Source: Mesorhizobium sp. SARCC-RB16n
GTDB taxonomy: Bacteria > Pseudomonadota > Alphaproteobacteria > Rhizobiales > Rhizobiaceae
DNA: 64,000 nucleotides
NCBI RefSeq assembly: GCF_008520305.1
Contig: NZ_ML703287.1
Location: 62,001 to 126,000 of the forward strand
Reading direction: 5' to 3'
Part shown: piece after piece, positions 33,395-41,695 of the stretch
How positions within the stretch are numbered: the stretch's first letter is position 1
Layout of the letters: every line of letters starts with the position of its first letter
The notes under the pieces: model-generated
What the model was told of the DNA's origin: nothing
Seen by the model: only the letters and a program-made list of their open reading frames with translations
Database searches by the model: none
Position numbers and translations under genes: made by a program

Positions 33395-34474
33395 ATGAAG
33401 ACACTGACAAGACGCCTGACACTGACGCTCGCGCTGACTGGTGCACTGGCGGCTTCCGCCGCACTGGCGATCGCCGCCGACAAGGACCTGATCGTGTTCG
33501 ACTGGTCCGGTTATGAGGCTCCGGGCTTCCACCCGAGATATGTCGAGAAGAACGGCGATTCGCCGACCTTCGCCTTCTTCGGCGATGAGGATGAGGCGTT
33601 CGAGAAGGTCCGTTCCGGCTTCAAGGCCGATCTCGGCCATCCCTGCTCGCAGAGCGTGACGAAGTGGCGCGAGGCTGGCCTGCTGCAGCCGCTCGACACC
33701 TCGAAGATCGCGGGCTGGAAGGACCTCAATCCGGGCATTATGGCGATGAAAAATCTCGCCACGACCGATGACGGCAAAGCCTGGTTCATGCCTTGGGACT
33801 GGGGCAACACGCAGCTTACCTACAATTCCTCCAAGATCGACGAGAAGGACGTGCAGTCGCTGAAAGCGTTCGCCGATCCTAAGTTCAAGGGACGAGTCTC
33901 GATCGGCGACAATGTCGACGATGCCTATGCGCTGGCGAGCCTCGCCATCGGCCTGAAGGACTGGACCAAGATGACCGACGATCAGTTCAAGCAGGCGTCC
34001 GACTTCCTGCGCCAGGTGCACAAGAACGTGCGCTCGTACTGGACCGACACCACCGACGTCGTCCAGCTTCTGAGCGGCGGCGAGGTCGACCTCGCCTGGG
34101 CCTGGAACGATGCGACCGTGCAGTCGGTCGCGGCCGGCGTGCCGATCAAGTCAAAGAAGGATACGGCGGAAGGCATCTCGACCTGGGTCTGCGGCTATGT
34201 GCTGTTCAAGGACGCGCCCGGCAACATCGACAAGGCCTATGATTATCTCAACGCAGTCAACGATCCGGAGATCGCCAAGGTCCTGGTCAAGGACTGGGGC
34301 TACGGCCAGGCCAACGCCAAGGGCATGGCCGGCGTCGATCAGGCCGTCCTGAAGGAAAAAGGCTATGACGACGTGCAGAAATTCGTCGACAAGACGCTGT
34401 TCCAGCAGCCGCTACCGTCCGATCTCAAGCTCAAGATGATCGCCGAGTTCGAGAAGATCAAAGCCGGCTATTGA
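33395..34474 (+). CDS. Polyamine-type ABC transporter substrate-binding protein (PotD/F-like), copy 1
   Basis: This 359-residue periplasmic protein has a signal peptide (MKTLTRRLTLTLALTGALAA to about residue 28) and a PotD/PotF-type fold beginning DLIVFDWSGYE. Conserved segments include TFAFFGDEDEAFEKVRSGF, HPCSQSV and GISTWVCGYVLFKDAPG. It is followed by a clear paralogue (copy 2). The matching permease and ATPase genes are on the opposite strand at 36940-39801. Substrate is probably a polyamine, betaine or other cationic amine. Confidence 0.9.
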   Translation: MKTLTRRLTLTLALTGALAASAALAIAADKDLIVFDWSGYEAPGFHPRYVEKNGDSPTFAFFGDEDEAFEKVRSGFKADLGHPCSQSVTKWREAGLLQPLDTSKIAGWKDLNPGIMAMKNLATTDDGKAWFMPWDWGNTQLTYNSSKIDEKDVQSLKAFADPKFKGRVSIGDNVDDAYALASLAIGLKDWTKMTDDQFKQASDFLRQVHKNVRSYWTDTTDVVQLLSGGEVDLAWAWNDATVQSVAAGVPIKSKKDTAEGISTWVCGYVLFKDAPGNIDKAYDYLNAVNDPEIAKVLVKDWGYGQANAKGMAGVDQAVLKEKGYDDVQKFVDKTLFQQPLPSDLKLKMIAEFEKIKAGY

Positions 34475-34488
34475 GCCTCTGCCTGCCG

Positions 34489-34525
34489 AGCCCGTCCGCG
34501 CGCCGGCAGCGGCGGCGGATGGGCT
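34489..34525 (+). other. Stem-loop between the tandem binding-protein genes
   Basis: AGCCCGTCCGC (34489-34499) pairs with GCGGATGGGCT (34515-34525) except for one G-U position. There is no T-run, so it is more likely an mRNA stabiliser or processing site than a terminator. Confidence 0.4.
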
Positions 34526-34592
34526 CGCCAAAGCGCTTGAATTTGCCTAACCTCGCTCTCGATACCTTTTGCGACGGGGGAGTTTTCGCGCC

Positions 34593-35669
34593 ATGAATTC
34601 AGTGCTTCGCCGCCTTGTCATCGCCGCCGCATGTATGGTTGGTGCCGGGGCGGTTTACGCGCTCGCCGAAGGCGGCAGCGACCTCGTCGTGTTCGACTGG
34701 TCGGGCTATGAGGATCCGCTGCTGCACCCGGCGTACTCGACCAAATACGGCGCCGAGCCGACCTTCGCCTTCTTCGGCGACGAGGATGAAGCCTTCGAGA
34801 AGATGCGGGCGGGCTTCAAGGCCGATGTAGCGCACCCCTGCTCGCAAAGCGTGGTGAAGTGGCGCGAGGCCGGCATGCTGCAGCCGCTCGACACATCCAG
34901 GATCGCCGGCTGGAAGGACCTCAATCCCGATATCATGGCGATGAAGGATCTTGCCGTCACCGCCGACGGCAAGGCTTGGTTCATGCCATTCGACTGGGGC
35001 AACACGTCGCTGCTCTACCGCACCGACAAGGTGACGGCCGAACAGGCACAATCGCTCAAGATTTTCGCCGATCCGCGGTTCAAGAACCGCGTCACCATCG
35101 GCGACAATGTCGACGACGCCTATGCCCTGGCGAGCCTGGTCATCGGTCTCAAGGACTGGACCAAGATGACCGACGACCAGTTCAAGCAAGCGTCCGTTTT
35201 CCTGCGCAACGTGCACAAGAATATCCGTTTCTACTGGACCGACGACACCGACCTCAACCAGGCCTTTATCGGGAACGAGGTCGATCTCGTCTGGGGCTGG
35301 AACGAGACCTTCGTGACGCTGAAGGGACAGGGCCTGCCGATCGCCATGAATCGCGAGACCAAGGAAGGGATTTCGACCTGGGTATGCGGCTATGTACTGA
35401 TGAAGGATGCGCCCGATAAGCTCGATGAAGCCTATGACTTCCTCAGCGCCGTCAACGCGCCTGGCGTGTCAGACTATATGGTCAAGACCTTCGGCTACGG
35501 TCACGGCAACGGCGCCGGGATGGCTAATATCGACCACAAGGTGCTGGCCGACCGTGGCTTCGACAATCTCGACAAGTTCCTCGACAAGACACTGTTCCAG
35601 CAGCCGGTGCCGCCCGAGCTGAAGAAGCGGATGGTCGATGAGTTCGAGAAGATCAAGGCCGGCTATTGA
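34593..35669 (+). CDS. Polyamine-type ABC transporter substrate-binding protein (PotD/F-like), copy 2
   Basis: This 358-residue paralogue of copy 1 shares long identical runs with it (TFAFFGDEDEAFEK, TIGDNVDDAYALASL, GLKDWTKMTDDQFKQAS, DKTLFQQP). The N-terminus (MNSVLRRLVIAAACMVGAGA) is a signal peptide. I prefer the ATG at 34593, preceded by GGGGGAG, to an upstream TTG. Its stop overlaps the TTG start of the amine oxidase gene by four bases, so this copy is coupled to a catabolic enzyme. Differences in the ligand half, for example WNETFVTLKGQGLPI versus WNDATVQSVAAGVPI, suggest different ligands. Confidence 0.9.
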   Translation: MNSVLRRLVIAAACMVGAGAVYALAEGGSDLVVFDWSGYEDPLLHPAYSTKYGAEPTFAFFGDEDEAFEKMRAGFKADVAHPCSQSVVKWREAGMLQPLDTSRIAGWKDLNPDIMAMKDLAVTADGKAWFMPFDWGNTSLLYRTDKVTAEQAQSLKIFADPRFKNRVTIGDNVDDAYALASLVIGLKDWTKMTDDQFKQASVFLRNVHKNIRFYWTDDTDLNQAFIGNEVDLVWGWNETFVTLKGQGLPIAMNRETKEGISTWVCGYVLMKDAPDKLDEAYDFLSAVNAPGVSDYMVKTFGYGHGNGAGMANIDHKVLADRGFDNLDKFLDKTLFQQPVPPELKKRMVDEFEKIKAGY

Positions 35670-36976
35670 GCGACAAGACCGAAAGGACCGGCGTCGTCAT
35701 CGTCGGGGCCGGCTTCACCGGCCTCTCGGCCGCGATTGAATTGAAGCGCGCCGGCGTCGATTTCGTGCTGGTGGAAGCCCGCGATCGTGTCGGCGGCCGC
35801 GTCGAGGCGGTGCGAAACGGACTTGGCGAGCGCATCGACAGCGGCGGCCAGTTCCTGTGCGAGGACATGCCGCAGCTGATGGAACTGGCCCGGACCCGGG
35901 GCAAGACCTTTGTCGAGACTTATGTCGAGGGCGATTTCATCACCCACCCGCCAATGTCGGTCGGCCAGGCCGGGCGCACCTATCATGCCTCGATGGCAAT
36001 CCGCGAACGCATGAACAGGATCGAGCCCAACGATCCTGCCATTGCAGGATTGACCGTTGCCGACTGGCTGGAGAGGCAAGATGACACGGCTAATGCCAAG
36101 GCGGCCTTCCGGTCGATGATCGAGGGCCTGTGGTGCCTGGCGCTGGAGAAGGTGCCACTCTGGTACCTGATCGACAATGATCGCCGTATCACCAACGAGG
36201 TGCCGGAGCTGCAATATTCCCTGCGCGAGACGATGCAGTCGTTGGCCGATGATCTGGCTAGGGATTTCGGCGGCCGGGTGAGGCTCGGTGAACCGGTCAC
36301 CGGCATCGAATACGGACTGCCGGGAGTGCGTGTTGTCTCGAGCAATGGCGTGGTCGAAGCGCGCGAAATTCTGGTCGCCGTGCCGCCGGCGACTGCCGCG
36401 AAGCTCGATTTTAAGCCCGCCTTGCCAGCAGCCCTGGAAGCGGCGCTCGGTGCCTGGGAAAGCGGCGCGGTGATCAAGATCCTGGTGCGCTATCCCAGGC
36501 CATTCTGGCGCGGGCGGGATTTGAGCGGGATGGTGATGTGGCGCGATCTGCCGGGGCTGTTTGCCTGCGACGCCAGCAAGGATTCCGATCATGCCGCGCT
36601 TGTCGTCTTCGTCGGCGGACCGTTGGCTCTGCGCTGGCACGAACTCGGCGACGGGGACCTGCGGGCGCACGTGACGACGAGACTTGTAGAGGCGCTCGGC
36701 CCCGATGCCGCCGATATTCTCGATTTCAGCCACCGCGACTGGACGCATGACCGCTGGAGCGGCGGTGCCTATAGCGACCTGATCGTCGATGTGACGGCGA
36801 GGGATGCCGAGCGAACCATTCTTGCCGGTGCGCCGCCGGTGCATTTCGCTTCGTCGGAATTGTCGCCGTCATTCCCGGGCTATGTCGAAGGCGCGATCGT
36901 GGCCGGGCGCATCGCGGCGCACAGGATCATCGCCGATGTTCAGTCGGCCATCGCGACCAGGGCTTCGGGATCGTAG
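35666..36976 (+). CDS. FAD-dependent amine oxidase
   Basis: This 436-residue flavin amine oxidase has the Rossmann site VVIVGAGFTGLSAAIELKRAG (~9-29 in two parts), the VEARDRVGGRVEAVRNG motif (~36-52), and a C-terminal FAD segment ending GYVEGAIVAGRIAA. Members oxidise primary or secondary amines to imines and then aldehydes, with hydrogen peroxide formed. The start is a TTG overlapping the stop of the preceding binding-protein gene. The 3' end overlaps the convergent potA-like gene by 37 bases. The amine substrate is presumably what the neighbouring transporter brings in. Confidence 0.87.
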   Translation: MSDKTERTGVVIVGAGFTGLSAAIELKRAGVDFVLVEARDRVGGRVEAVRNGLGERIDSGGQFLCEDMPQLMELARTRGKTFVETYVEGDFITHPPMSVGQAGRTYHASMAIRERMNRIEPNDPAIAGLTVADWLERQDDTANAKAAFRSMIEGLWCLALEKVPLWYLIDNDRRITNEVPELQYSLRETMQSLADDLARDFGGRVRLGEPVTGIEYGLPGVRVVSSNGVVEAREILVAVPPATAAKLDFKPALPAALEAALGAWESGAVIKILVRYPRPFWRGRDLSGMVMWRDLPGLFACDASKDSDHAALVVFVGGPLALRWHELGDGDLRAHVTTRLVEALGPDAADILDFSHRDWTHDRWSGGAYSDLIVDVTARDAERTILAGAPPVHFASSELSPSFPGYVEGAIVAGRIAAHRIIADVQSAIATRASGS

Positions 36977-38073
36977 GCGAGGCGGATGGAGGTGCCGACC
37001 GGGATGTCATCGGCGCCGAAATCGTTGGTCTCGGTCACCGAGAGCGGCTTTTCCAGGCCGGGGATCTCGACGATCAGATGGGTGATCTCGCCGAAATAGT
37101 GGCGCTCGACCACCTTGCCGGCGACCTCGAATTTAGCTGTCGCATTGTCCCATAGCACGCGCAGCCGCTCCGGCCTGATGCCCAGCGTCGCGCCGCCGCC
37201 ATTGCGCACGAAAGCCTTCGGCTTGTCGGTCTTGATGCGGCCGAATCCGAGCGTGTCGACGACCAGCGAGGCACCGTTCTCCTCGACGATCTCAGCCTTG
37301 ACGAAGTTCATGCCGCCAAGGAAGTCGGCGACCTGGCGGTCGACCGGACGCTGGTAGATTTCCTTTGGGGAGGCGACCTGCGCGATCCTGCCGCCGAACA
37401 TCACGGCGATGCGGTCGGACATGGCGAGCGCCTCATACTGGTCGTGGGTGACCAATACGAAAGTGATGCCGACGGCCTGCTGCAGGCGGCGCAGCTCGAC
37501 CTGCATTTGCTCGCGCAGCTTCTTGTCGAGCGCCGACAGCGGCTCGTCGAGCAGCAGCACTTTTGGCCGCATCACCAGCGCACGGGCAAGCGCCACACGC
37601 TGGCGCTGGCCGCCGGAAAGCTCTGTGGCAAGCCGCTTGCCGAGGCCGGTGAGCGAAACCTGCGCCAGCGCCTCCTCAACCCGGCGCTTCTCCTCGCCGC
37701 CTTGTAATTTCAGCCGCTTCAGTCCGTAGGCAACGTTCTGCTCGACATTGAGGTGCGGGAAGATCGCATAGCTCTGGAACACCATATTGGTCGGCCGGCG
37801 ATTGGGCGGGATGCCTTCCATGGGCTGGCCGCCGACCGCGATCGAACCGCTGGTCGGGTTGTCGAAGCCGGCGATCATGCGCAAAAGCGTGGTCTTGCCG
37901 CAGCCGGACGGGCCGAGCAGCGAGAAAAACTCGCCTTCCCTGATGGTCAGGGTGGCATCGTCAAGCGCCTTGAATGCCCCATAGCTGCGGGTGACGTTGC
38001 GGATCTCGATCATCGGTCTTTCGGATTGGATCCTGTCCGCGTGAGGGCGTTCGATCTGCGGCTGCTCAGGCAT
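36940..38073 (-). CDS. potA: Polyamine-type ABC transporter ATP-binding protein (PotA-like)
   Basis: This 377-residue ATPase has Walker A (GPSGCGKTT), signature (LSGGQRQRVALARAL), Walker B (VLLLDEPLSAL), H-loop (VTHDQYEALAMSD) and a C-terminal TOBE domain (LGIRPERLRVLWD to the end) typical of PotA/PotG. I chose the ATG at 38073, which has GGGAGG upstream and overlaps the end of potC by eight bases. It is the third gene of the potB-potC-potA operon. Its 3' end overlaps the amine oxidase gene tail to tail. Confidence 0.92.
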   Translation of the reverse strand: MPEQPQIERPHADRIQSERPMIEIRNVTRSYGAFKALDDATLTIREGEFFSLLGPSGCGKTTLLRMIAGFDNPTSGSIAVGGQPMEGIPPNRRPTNMVFQSYAIFPHLNVEQNVAYGLKRLKLQGGEEKRRVEEALAQVSLTGLGKRLATELSGGQRQRVALARALVMRPKVLLLDEPLSALDKKLREQMQVELRRLQQAVGITFVLVTHDQYEALAMSDRIAVMFGGRIAQVASPKEIYQRPVDRQVADFLGGMNFVKAEIVEENGASLVVDTLGFGRIKTDKPKAFVRNGGGATLGIRPERLRVLWDNATAKFEVAGKVVERHYFGEITHLIVEIPGLEKPLSVTETNDFGADDIPVGTSIRLAYDPEALVAMAD

Positions 38074-38887
38074 AGAGGCCTCCCTCGTTCTGGGTGCGTC
38101 TGGCCGCGCGGCGACGCAGGATTTCGGCAATTGTCATCAGCAGGAATGAGGCAACCAGCAGCAGCGTGCCCAGCGCCAGCACGCCGGGCAGTTTCGAGGC
38201 GAAGCGCAACTGGCCCCAGATGTAGATCGGCAGCGTCGCCTCGGTGCCGGTGAGGAAGAAGGCGATGATGAACTCATCCAGCGAGATGGTGAAGCAGACG
38301 AGCAGGCTGGAAATGATCGCCGGCGCCACCATCGGCAGCGTCACGCGCCGGAAGGTGCCGAAGGCGCTCTCGCCGAGGTCGGCGGAGGCTTCTTCCAGGC
38401 TGCGGTCGAAACCCTCGAACCCCGAAGTCAGCACCGTCATCGAATAGGGAATGCAGATCAGGACGTGGCCGAGCACGACGGTGAACAGCGAGAGGCTCAA
38501 GCCGAGCTGCAGCATCACCAGCAGCATGGAGATGGCAACGATGACCTCGGGCAGCACAAGCGGCGCCATGATCAGGCCGTTTATGGTACGGCGACCGGGA
38601 TAGCGGTAGCGGGTGATCGAGCGGGCGGCGAGAATGCCGAGCACGGTGGCGAGCAAGGAAGCCGACACGCCGACGATCAGGCTGTTCCATGCGGCGTCGA
38701 GCAGCGCCGGTGTGCGCGGCAGGTCCTCGTACCATTGCAAGGTGAAGCCGGTCAGCGGGAATTTCGGGGTCGCTGCCGTGTTGACCGAGAAGATCGGCAG
38801 GAAGATGACGGGCAGGTAGAGGAAGACGATGTAGAGGAACGCGTAGGCAGACAGCCAGCCGCCTGGCAGGAAGCGCCGCGCCCTCAT
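38066..38887 (-). CDS. potC: Polyamine-type ABC transporter permease (PotC-like)
   Basis: This 273-residue inner-membrane protein has six predicted spans and the EAA coupling loop (GFDRSLEEASADLGESAFGTFRRVTLP, ~175-202), with PotC-style features such as LDEFIIAFFLTGTEATLPIYIWGQLRF. It overlaps potB by four bases (ATGA) and potA by eight. The binding proteins for this permease are probably those at 33395 and 34593. Confidence 0.92.
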   Translation of the reverse strand: MRARRFLPGGWLSAYAFLYIVFLYLPVIFLPIFSVNTAATPKFPLTGFTLQWYEDLPRTPALLDAAWNSLIVGVSASLLATVLGILAARSITRYRYPGRRTINGLIMAPLVLPEVIVAISMLLVMLQLGLSLSLFTVVLGHVLICIPYSMTVLTSGFEGFDRSLEEASADLGESAFGTFRRVTLPMVAPAIISSLLVCFTISLDEFIIAFFLTGTEATLPIYIWGQLRFASKLPGVLALGTLLLVASFLLMTIAEILRRRAARRTQNEGGLYA

Positions 38888-39801
38888 CGCGCCATCCTTT
38901 GCAGGGTGCGGATGATCAGCACCGTGGCGCCGGCTATCAGGGAGACGATCAGCATGGTGGTGACGGACAGGGCGGCACCCAGCGGCCAGTTGGCCGCCTT
39001 GCCGAACTGTGCCTGGATGGCGTTGGCGATCATGACGCCGTCCTTGCCGCCGACAAGTTTTGGCGTGACATAGTCGCCGACCGTCGGGATCATGACGATC
39101 AGCGCAGCAGAGATGACGCCCGGTGCCGACAGAGGCAAGGTCACGCGCAGGAACGAGCGCAAGGGGCCGTCGCCAAGATCGGTGGCCGCTTCGACCAGCG
39201 TGCGGTCGACCTTCTCCAGGGACACGAAGATCGGCAGAATGGCGAAGGCCGCCCAGGCATGAGTAAGCGTGATGATGACGGCGCTCGAATTGTAGAGCAG
39301 GGCGGTCGACGGTTCGTCGATGATGCCAAGGCCCATCAGGCCGGAATTCAAGACGCCATTATAGCCCAGGATGACCTTCCACGACATCACGCGCAAGAGA
39401 TAGCTGGTCCAGAACGGGATGGTGATGAGGAACAGCCACAGGCTCTTGTGGCGGCCGCCATGGAAGGAAATGAAATAGGCGATCGGGTATGCGAGGAGGA
39501 CGGTAAACAGGCTGACCGTCAGCGAGATGTAGAGCGAGCGCCACAAGAGATCACGGTAGATCGGCTCGGTCAGCGCAATGCGGTAGTTTTCCAGCGTGAA
39601 GGTGCGGTCGATGGTCAGGTAGTGCTGCGTCCAGAAGGAGTGGGCGATGACCACCAGTATCGGCAGGACCAGCAGGATGAGCGCGTAGAGGAAGGTCGGG
39701 CTGATCAGGGCAAAGCCCTGTACTGGCTCGGATTGCAGAAGGGCATTTCGTCTGGCCCGCGTCATGCGCAACGGGGGCGACCCTTCCGCAGCCACCGTCA
39801 T
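38884..39801 (-). CDS. potB: Polyamine-type ABC transporter permease (PotB-like)
   Basis: This 305-residue inner-membrane protein has about six spans and the EAA loop (KVDRTLVEAATDLGDGPLRSFLRVTLPLS, ~210-238), with PotB-like PTVGDYVTPKLVGGKDGVMIAN near the C-terminus. I chose the ATG at 39801, close to a CCGGAG site, over a start 19 codons earlier. It heads the minus-strand transport operon and is divergent from the aminotransferase gene at 40058. A candidate BetI-like operator lies between them. Confidence 0.9.
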   Translation of the reverse strand: MTVAAEGSPPLRMTRARRNALLQSEPVQGFALISPTFLYALILLVLPILVVIAHSFWTQHYLTIDRTFTLENYRIALTEPIYRDLLWRSLYISLTVSLFTVLLAYPIAYFISFHGGRHKSLWLFLITIPFWTSYLLRVMSWKVILGYNGVLNSGLMGLGIIDEPSTALLYNSSAVIITLTHAWAAFAILPIFVSLEKVDRTLVEAATDLGDGPLRSFLRVTLPLSAPGVISAALIVMIPTVGDYVTPKLVGGKDGVMIANAIQAQFGKAANWPLGAALSVTTMLIVSLIAGATVLIIRTLQRMAR

Positions 39802-39956
39802 TGGAGGGCTCCGGGTGTGATTTCGGTCGCTAGCCTGGACTGTCCCGCCATACGGCATCCCATTGGGCTGGCGCCGGCTATTGTTCCCCTTGCCGGCTTT
39901 CTTTCATCATGCGCGCATCCGCGGATTGAAATCAAGCGCTAATTCTGCAATATTGA

Positions 39957-39972
39957 TTGAACGGACATTCAA
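39957..39972. promoter_or_regulatory. Candidate BetI-like operator, site 2
   Basis: TTGAA-CGGACA-TTCAA lies between potB (start 39801) and the aminotransferase gene (start 40058). With the flanking ATTGAT on the left it resembles the E. coli bet operator as I recall it. It shares its pattern with sites at 31731 and 42918. Confidence 0.6.
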
Positions 39973-40057
39973 AATGGTGTGGGCAGGGCGGCGATTTCCG
40001 CTATAGCGAACCAGATTGATGGCCGGAAAAATTCGATGGGATGATGTGGAGGCGACG

Positions 40058-41476
40058 ATGGCGGCCGTGAGAGACCTGAAGGCGAGCGAAGTGGCGGGCG
40101 CTGGAGGTGATGATGCGGTCGAACTGGCCAAGCGTCATCTCATCCAGCCTTGGCCTTATGCCGGTTCCGTCGGCACCGAGGCACGCGCGCTGATTGGCGA
40201 AGGCGACGGCATCTACATCACCGACAGCACCGGCAAGCGGCTGATCGACGGGCCTGCCGGCATGTGGTGCGTCAATGTCGGCCATCGTCGAGAGGAGCTC
40301 GCCAGGGTGATGTACGACCAGGCGATGGCGCTGTCCTACAACACGCCCTGGTACACGATGAACGCGCCATCGGCGGAACTTGCCAAACGCATCGCCGGCC
40401 ATGCCCCGGGCGACCTCAGTCATGTGTTCTACACTACGGGTGGCTCGTCAGCGGTTGAGACGGCGCTGCGCTTCATGCAGTTCTACAACAATGTGCGCGG
40501 CCGTCCGGAAAAGAAGCTGATCCTGAGCCGAGGCGGCGCCTATCACGGCTCGACCTATCTGTCGGCCTCGCTCAACGGCCGCCCGCGCGACCGCGACTGG
40601 ATGGATGGCGCCGACGAACTGGTGGTCAAGCTGGCCTCGCCCGATCCCTTCCGCCGGCCCAAGGGCATGAGCCTTGCCGACTTCACCGATTTCCTCGTCG
40701 ACCAGTTCCGCGACACGGTCGCGCGCGTCGGCGCCGACAGAATAGGCGCTTTCGTCGGCGAGCCGGTGCAGGCCTCCGGCGGCGTCGTCGTGCCGCCCGA
40801 CGGCTACCTCAAGCGTATCCGCGAGATCTGCCGCGAAAACGACATCCTCTTTATCTCCGACGAGGTGGTGACGGGCTTCGGCCGGCTTGGCCATGTCTTC
40901 GCCTCGGGCGATGTCTTCGGCATCGATCCCGACATGATCACCTTCGCCAAAGGCGTCACCTCAGGCTATTTCCCTCTCGGCGGCGTTATCATCTCGGAGC
41001 TGCTGCTGGAAAACCTGCGTCGTTCCAACCATCCCGACGCGCTGTTCGGCCACGGCCTGACCTACACCAGCCATCCCGTCGGCTGCGCGGTGGCCTTGAA
41101 GAATCTCGACCTGCTGGAGGAGGGCGTGCTTGCCCACACTCAGGCCGTGGCGCCCTATTTCCAGGCCCAATTGAAGACGCTGGAAGAGCTGCCGCTGGTC
41201 GGCGAAGTGCGCGGCGTGGGGCTGATGGGCTGCGTGGAATGCGTCGCCGACCGCGAAAGCAAGGATCCGCTGCAGCTCGACAAGGATGTCGGCAAACGCA
41301 TCGACGCCCACTGCCACGAACTCGGCCTGCTGGTGCGGCCGCTGATCAACATGTGCGTGATGTCGCCACCGCTCATCATCACCCGCGAGCAGATCGACGA
41401 CATGGTGGGCATCCTGCGCGAAGGCATTTCGCGGACAATGGACGATCTCAGGAAAGAGGGTGTGTGGCGGGGGTGA
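40058..41476 (+). CDS. Class III pyridoxal-phosphate aminotransferase
   Basis: This 472-residue aminotransferase of the omega/GABA class has the cofactor-phosphate segment YTTGGSSAVETALRFMQFY (~120-138), the Asp that holds the pyridine nitrogen in ILFISDEVVTGFGRLG (~265-280), and the catalytic Lys in ITFAKGVTSGYFPLGGV (~300). I chose the ATG at 40058 because GGAGG lies six bases before it. Family members move amino groups from terminal amines, for example putrescine, GABA or taurine, to pyruvate or 2-oxoglutarate. It is divergent from the potBCA operon and probably degrades the imported amine. Confidence 0.91.
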   Translation: MAAVRDLKASEVAGAGGDDAVELAKRHLIQPWPYAGSVGTEARALIGEGDGIYITDSTGKRLIDGPAGMWCVNVGHRREELARVMYDQAMALSYNTPWYTMNAPSAELAKRIAGHAPGDLSHVFYTTGGSSAVETALRFMQFYNNVRGRPEKKLILSRGGAYHGSTYLSASLNGRPRDRDWMDGADELVVKLASPDPFRRPKGMSLADFTDFLVDQFRDTVARVGADRIGAFVGEPVQASGGVVVPPDGYLKRIREICRENDILFISDEVVTGFGRLGHVFASGDVFGIDPDMITFAKGVTSGYFPLGGVIISELLLENLRRSNHPDALFGHGLTYTSHPVGCAVALKNLDLLEEGVLAHTQAVAPYFQAQLKTLEELPLVGEVRGVGLMGCVECVADRESKDPLQLDKDVGKRIDAHCHELGLLVRPLINMCVMSPPLIITREQIDDMVGILREGISRTMDDLRKEGVWRG

Positions 41477-41483
41477 GTTTCTT

Positions 41484-41657
41484 CCTTCTTCCCGTTTTAC
41501 GGGGAGAAGGTGCCCGGAGGGCGGATGAGGGCGGCGCCGACATCGGCAATTGGCCTCCATGCCGGCGAACTCCCGCGTGAAGCGATAACCTTACAAGCTC
41601 GGCGCTGTCACTCACCTGCCTGCCGGCATCCTCTCCCCGTATAGAGACGGGGAGAGG
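41484..41657. repeat. Two intergenic hairpin repeats
   Basis: CCTTCTTCCCGT/ACGGGGAGAAGG (41484-41510) and CCTCTCCCCGT/ACGGGGAGAGG (41630-41657) flank a short gene-free gap between convergent genes. The CTCCCCGT..ACGGGGAG core has the look of a repetitive extragenic palindrome. They could also stop transcription from both sides. Confidence 0.5.
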
Positions 41658-41695
41658 GGCGCTGTCATTGGCGGCTTCGCCAATTACCAGCGTTC

